A stretch of DNA of 64,000 nt from Elysia chlorotica. Its lineage: Eukaryota > Mollusca > Gastropoda > Plakobranchidae. A model generated the notes under the pieces. It made no database searches. It had not been told where the DNA came from and saw only the letters and a list, made by a program, of their open reading frames with translations. The stretch is taken from the NCBI GenBank assembly GCA_003991915.1, contig RQTK01000672.1, positions 152,849-216,848 on the forward strand, read 5' to 3'. The translations under genes were made by a program, and so were the position numbers. Positions 60,438 through 64,000 of the stretch are shown here, in pieces (the first letter of the stretch is position 1; each line of letters starts with the position of its first letter).

Positions 60438-60692
60438 GTTGAGTTGATTTCTTAACGTCCAACGTTTAAAGTAAGGCTTTTAGTTGACGGGTCACAAGAC
60501 GTCTGACAATTTTACGTGCTGTCACAAGGAGGCAGTGAGGGGAGACCAGGACTCCTGTGTCAGTCGGTCACATGACTCCGGTCCAACCAGTATGGGACGA
60601 AACTGAATAAATATATTTTTTACCAATCCTGGGTTTCGATCAGGAGACCTTCCGAGTGGCAGAATAAAGCTATACTACTTAACCAAGTAGAA
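60438..60692 (-). mobile_element. SINE with family A tail and alternative head, downstream intergenic
   Basis: Minus strand: tail gttggacgttaa, body tactggttgg-ccgg-gtca with tgtgaccg and acaggagtcctgg, and a head with ggtctcctgatcgaaaccc, resembling the head of the copy at 5421-5688 more than that of the sense copies. Confidence 0.75.
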
Positions 60693-61148
60693 AAATCTAG
60701 TGAGAGAATAGTAAAGCTTTATAGGGCTTTATAGGCTATTAAAATGTTGCCCTCAACAGTCACTGTGGTAAAACTGATCTTATTTGCATCTTATCTCCTC
60801 TCCTCCCTTTTTGCATGCCTTTGCAAGTTCACAGACAACACATGATGCTAGACGGTACACCAGTCATGACCGTGCGAAGCCCAATATGTTCAAGACAGTT
60901 TTTTTGTCCTCTGTAACAACCAGCGTTGACAGATTGACTTGACAAATTGCGGGTTCCGCAGGACACACTCTCGTGATCGGAGTTACAGTGTTGTTTGGCT
61001 CCGTCCATGTGCACTGTACTTGCGTATATTATGCTCGCATGTCCGACAAAGCTAGTCAGCATTACTATCCCCAAGTGGGTTAGTAGTAAACTATTCTACA
61101 AGGATATTTTGTTGTTCTCGTCTTCTTCCTCCTCCTACAACTATCACA

Positions 61149-61215
<67 letters not shown>

Positions 61216-62978
61216 GTACTACTACTACTACTACTTATTTGATGGCGCCCTTTAGGTTTTTAAATCTTAGAGACCTACAGAAGAACTGATTTCTTAGCAC
61301 ACAACACCACCAGCAAGGATATATCGGGTTTGGGTCCCAACATTAACGTCTGAGTCTTACATTTCACACCAAAAGTCATTTAATGCCAGCTATTAATTTT
61401 CTCCTAAAAGGGCGTAATAGTTAAGAAACTCTATTTAGAACGATGGCATTCTAGCACGCCCTCAAACTTATTGATTACAAGTAATATTAAATTCTTCATA
61501 ATAATCATAATTATATTTTTGTCTGGTTTTCAAATTGCTTTGTCTAAAACACACTTTTGCTTTTAAACATGCTTACATTTAAAAGCAAGGAAAATAGTAA
61601 TTAAAAAACAACAACAACAAAGCTCATTAACAGTTTAACCATCCCTACTCTTACCCTAAAAAAAGAACACACACACACACACAATAAAGAAAATCTAAAA
61701 TAAGGAACTTAAAAAATACACAAAAATATGTGTTATTCTACTCACCTTAGGTTTCACTCAGAACTTTTCAAAACCCCAAAAAATCCAAAGAATTCTCTGT
61801 TCACAATCCAAATAAAACAACTTTAAATCGCACTGTGATTAACTACTACTACTACTACTACCACGAAAAAAGACACGGAGTCGGAGATTGCTCACATGCT
61901 GTGGCGAAGGATAAGATCTTTTACTCAATTACAATTTTTTAAATTTTGCTTTCTTTAAAAACTTGACAGAGACTAGTTTTGAGGTTAATTTTTGTTATGC
62001 TGTAAAGTTTTCCAGTAGAAAGGATTAATTCCTTGATTTTTCTCGTCAAAAGATACTTTTCTAGCCGAACTTGACTTTAGATGAGTTGACATAGGGCCCA
62101 GAAAGAAAAAAAAACCCACACCCAATGGTGATCGTAAAACCAGTTCTAAATTATCTTTTTACTTGAACGAGACACACATAATTACGATTTTGCAAATTTG
62201 TTGCTTTTTACTTTTCTTACGAGTATAAGAAAGATAGTCTTTTATTATTTTTGAAATATATTTACCAATTGAAAGACACATAGATCTAGCTGGGTCTTTG
62301 CTAAGTCTGAACTTATTTAAATACAGTCACGCAAACATGCCTTTTAGAATTCACCAAATATCGTTCTATTATATGTTTTAATTACATCCAAAAAAGAACC
62401 ATTGGATTTTTTACAAGTTTAGGAAATCGATAATTTAAGTATTACGTATTCATAAATATTTTACCAATTTTTTTTTCATGGAATGAAAATGTGTCTGTTC
62501 AATAAAAGAATTTAAAGGTTTATAAAGCATACTTTTGGAGACATCGATCTGCATGCACGCCCTATATGTTAAAACTGAACTTAATGCTTGAATAGGCGCA
62601 GATTTAAAGGTCACCAGCTTTCCTAAATTTGTTTCCAATACTAAAGTTAGTGGAATATCGTATGCATAAAATGTAAACCTTTTGGACTGTGAGGCTTATT
62701 TATTCCAGTAGTCTTAAAATCTTGTTGCAAAAAATATAAAGCGAGCCCATGCGATTGATGACAAAAAATATCCTTTTTATTACACGCGTTAAACCCATAT
62801 AGATTTGAGTTTTTTTTTTTTTATTACTGTTCATTTATTTTCAGTCCCCCCCCCCCCTTTTTTTTTCCCCTTAATCAATATCCTTGATGTGTGTTTTTCA
62901 CTTTTGTCTAGTCTATGTGAGTATGCCAGACTTCATCATTTTTTGGATGAGTGCCTTGCTATTTTTTCATAATGTTTC

Positions 62979-62981
<3 letters not shown>
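60693..62981. other. Downstream non-coding stretch
   Basis: Contains the (CTA)n tract, a short CA tract near 61670, poly-T and poly-C runs near 62820-62870, and otherwise unremarkable AT-rich DNA. No gene recognised. Confidence 0.6.
61150..61234 (+). repeat. (CTA)n microsatellite
   Basis: About 28 units with one tag interruption. Confidence 0.97.
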
Positions 62982-63062
<81 letters not shown>

Positions 63063-63078
63063 TCTCTCCCTCTCTCTC
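62982..63078 (+). repeat. (CT)n microsatellite
   Basis: A CT tract preceding the compound tandem repeat at the window end. Confidence 0.97.
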
Positions 63079-63083
63079 GTTTG

Positions 63084-63920
63084 TCAGTCGTTATAGCTCT
63101 CTGCATCATTATGTCTCTCTACGTGCATATTTTTGTCTGTGCCTGTGTATGTGTGTTGTATCCCAGCGTTCGTTTTCCTTAGGTTTGATGAGTGCAATAC
63201 ATGCACACATGAGTTCAATAAACTGCACTTCTACTTATAAACAATATTTTTGCTTTTGTTTTTTGTTGTTGTTGCATCTGCTACTATTTTGTTTTTAATG
63301 TTGTTGTTTTATTAGTGGTTTTGATAGGATTTCTTATTGCTCTTGCTGCCACTGCAAACTGCTACTGCTGCTGCTGCTGTTGTTGTTGCATCACCTATTA
63401 TTTTGTTTTTGCTGTTGTTATTTTATTAGTGATTTTTGTAGTATTTTTTATTGTTCTTGCTGCTAGTTATGCTGCTGCTACTGCTGCTGTTGTTGTTGAG
63501 TGTCAGTCGTTCTAGGTCTCTCTGCATCATTATGTCTCTCTAAGTGCATATTTTTTCTGTGCCTGTGTATGTGTGTTTGTAAATTTCTCTCTTCTTTAGT
63601 TGCTGTATCCCAGCGTTCGTTTTCATTAGGTATGATGAGTGCATATTATGCCTACGTGAGTACAATAAAACTAATGCACTTCTATTTATAGAAAAATATT
63701 TTTATTTTTGTTTTCTGTTGTTGTTGCATCTGCTGCTATTTTGTTTTTTATGTTTTTAATTTTATTAGAGATTTTGATAGCATTTCTTATTGTTCTTGCT
63801 ACTACTGCTACTGGTGATGGTGCTGCTGCTGCTGCTGTTGTTGATGTTGTTGATGCATCTGCTATTGTTTTGCTTTTACTGCTGTTATTTTATTTGTGAT
63901 TTTGATAGTATTCTTCCTGC
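63084..63920 (+). repeat. ~420-bp compound tandem duplication with nested ~115-bp units
   Basis: The outer unit begins gtcagtcgtt-tag-tctctc at 63084 and again at about 63503 and includes tgtatcccagcgttcgtttt. Inside each, a ~115-bp subunit (gttgttgcatctgct, ttttattagtg-ttttgatag, cttattg-tcttgctgc) is repeated twice. Non-coding; it gives hydrophobic chance ORFs. Confidence 0.85.
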
Positions 63921-63921
63921 T

Positions 63922-63935
63922 ACTGTTGCTGATGC

Positions 63936-63999
<64 letters not shown>

Positions 64000-64000
64000 G
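63922..64000 (+). repeat. (TTG)n microsatellite, runs off the window
   Basis: tgttgt units to the last base, continuous with the compound repeat before it. Confidence 0.95.

Noticed and set aside
62884-63899. Hydrophobic ORFs near the right end
   Set aside because: They read CT, TTG and CTG repeats and a compound tandem duplication; no signal of a gene.

Overview
The window is eukaryotic, AT-rich DNA with short coding exons, GT-AG introns, many CT/CTA/TTG microsatellites and repeated tRNA-derived SINEs. Codon use, repeat content and the protein architecture suggest a lophotrochozoan, most likely a mollusc (probably a gastropod). That placement is inference. One 301-base assembly gap lies at 19711-20011.

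The first 49.5 kb is the 3' part of a single plus-strand gene that began before the window. I place 60 coding exons between 812 and 49477. Their summed length (10,238 nt) keeps one open frame of 3,411 codons plus TAA. Domain order: four sushi/CCP, two HYR, one CCP-like, an uncharacterised module, two GCC2/GCC3 (ephrin-receptor-like, EphR) Cys-rich modules, PAN/apple, another GCC module, EGFs, a second PAN/apple, a WxxW-like module, a run of EGFs, a pentraxin/LamG domain, a split HYR, a CCP-like exon, a second copy of the uncharacterised module, 20 GCC2/GCC3 exons in a row, two EGF-like exons, one transmembrane helix and a tyrosine-rich cytoplasmic tail. The ectodomain resembles the SVEP1 family, but the C-terminal membrane anchor and the long GCC array do not match secreted vertebrate SVEP1. 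It is probably a very large adhesion- or receptor-type surface protein of unknown ligand.

The introns are unusual. In at least six of them a tandem repeat runs straight into a 3' splice site, and in several the repeat unit contains the acceptor and the start of the exon, so decoy acceptors are arrayed upstream of the real one. In three others a same-strand SINE ends 17-18 nt upstream of the exon, with its target-site duplication copying the polypyrimidine tract. Two donor sites are also duplicated. A block of six GCC exons (37801-41232) is duplicated in tandem (41767-45479), with some exons nearly identical and their introns mostly unalignable. Just after the stop codon sits a 1.04-kb inverted copy of exons 54-55, flanked by a perfect 35-bp direct repeat.

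From about 51.0 kb to the end I see no host gene. The region holds microsatellites, two direct copies of a dead LINE reverse-transcriptase fragment (51759-52522 and 57464-58232), and between them three minus-strand DNA-transposase relics: hAT (ZMYM1-like), piggyBac and Mutator-like (Kolobok-type). The last 0.9 kb is a compound tandem repeat ending in (TTG)n.
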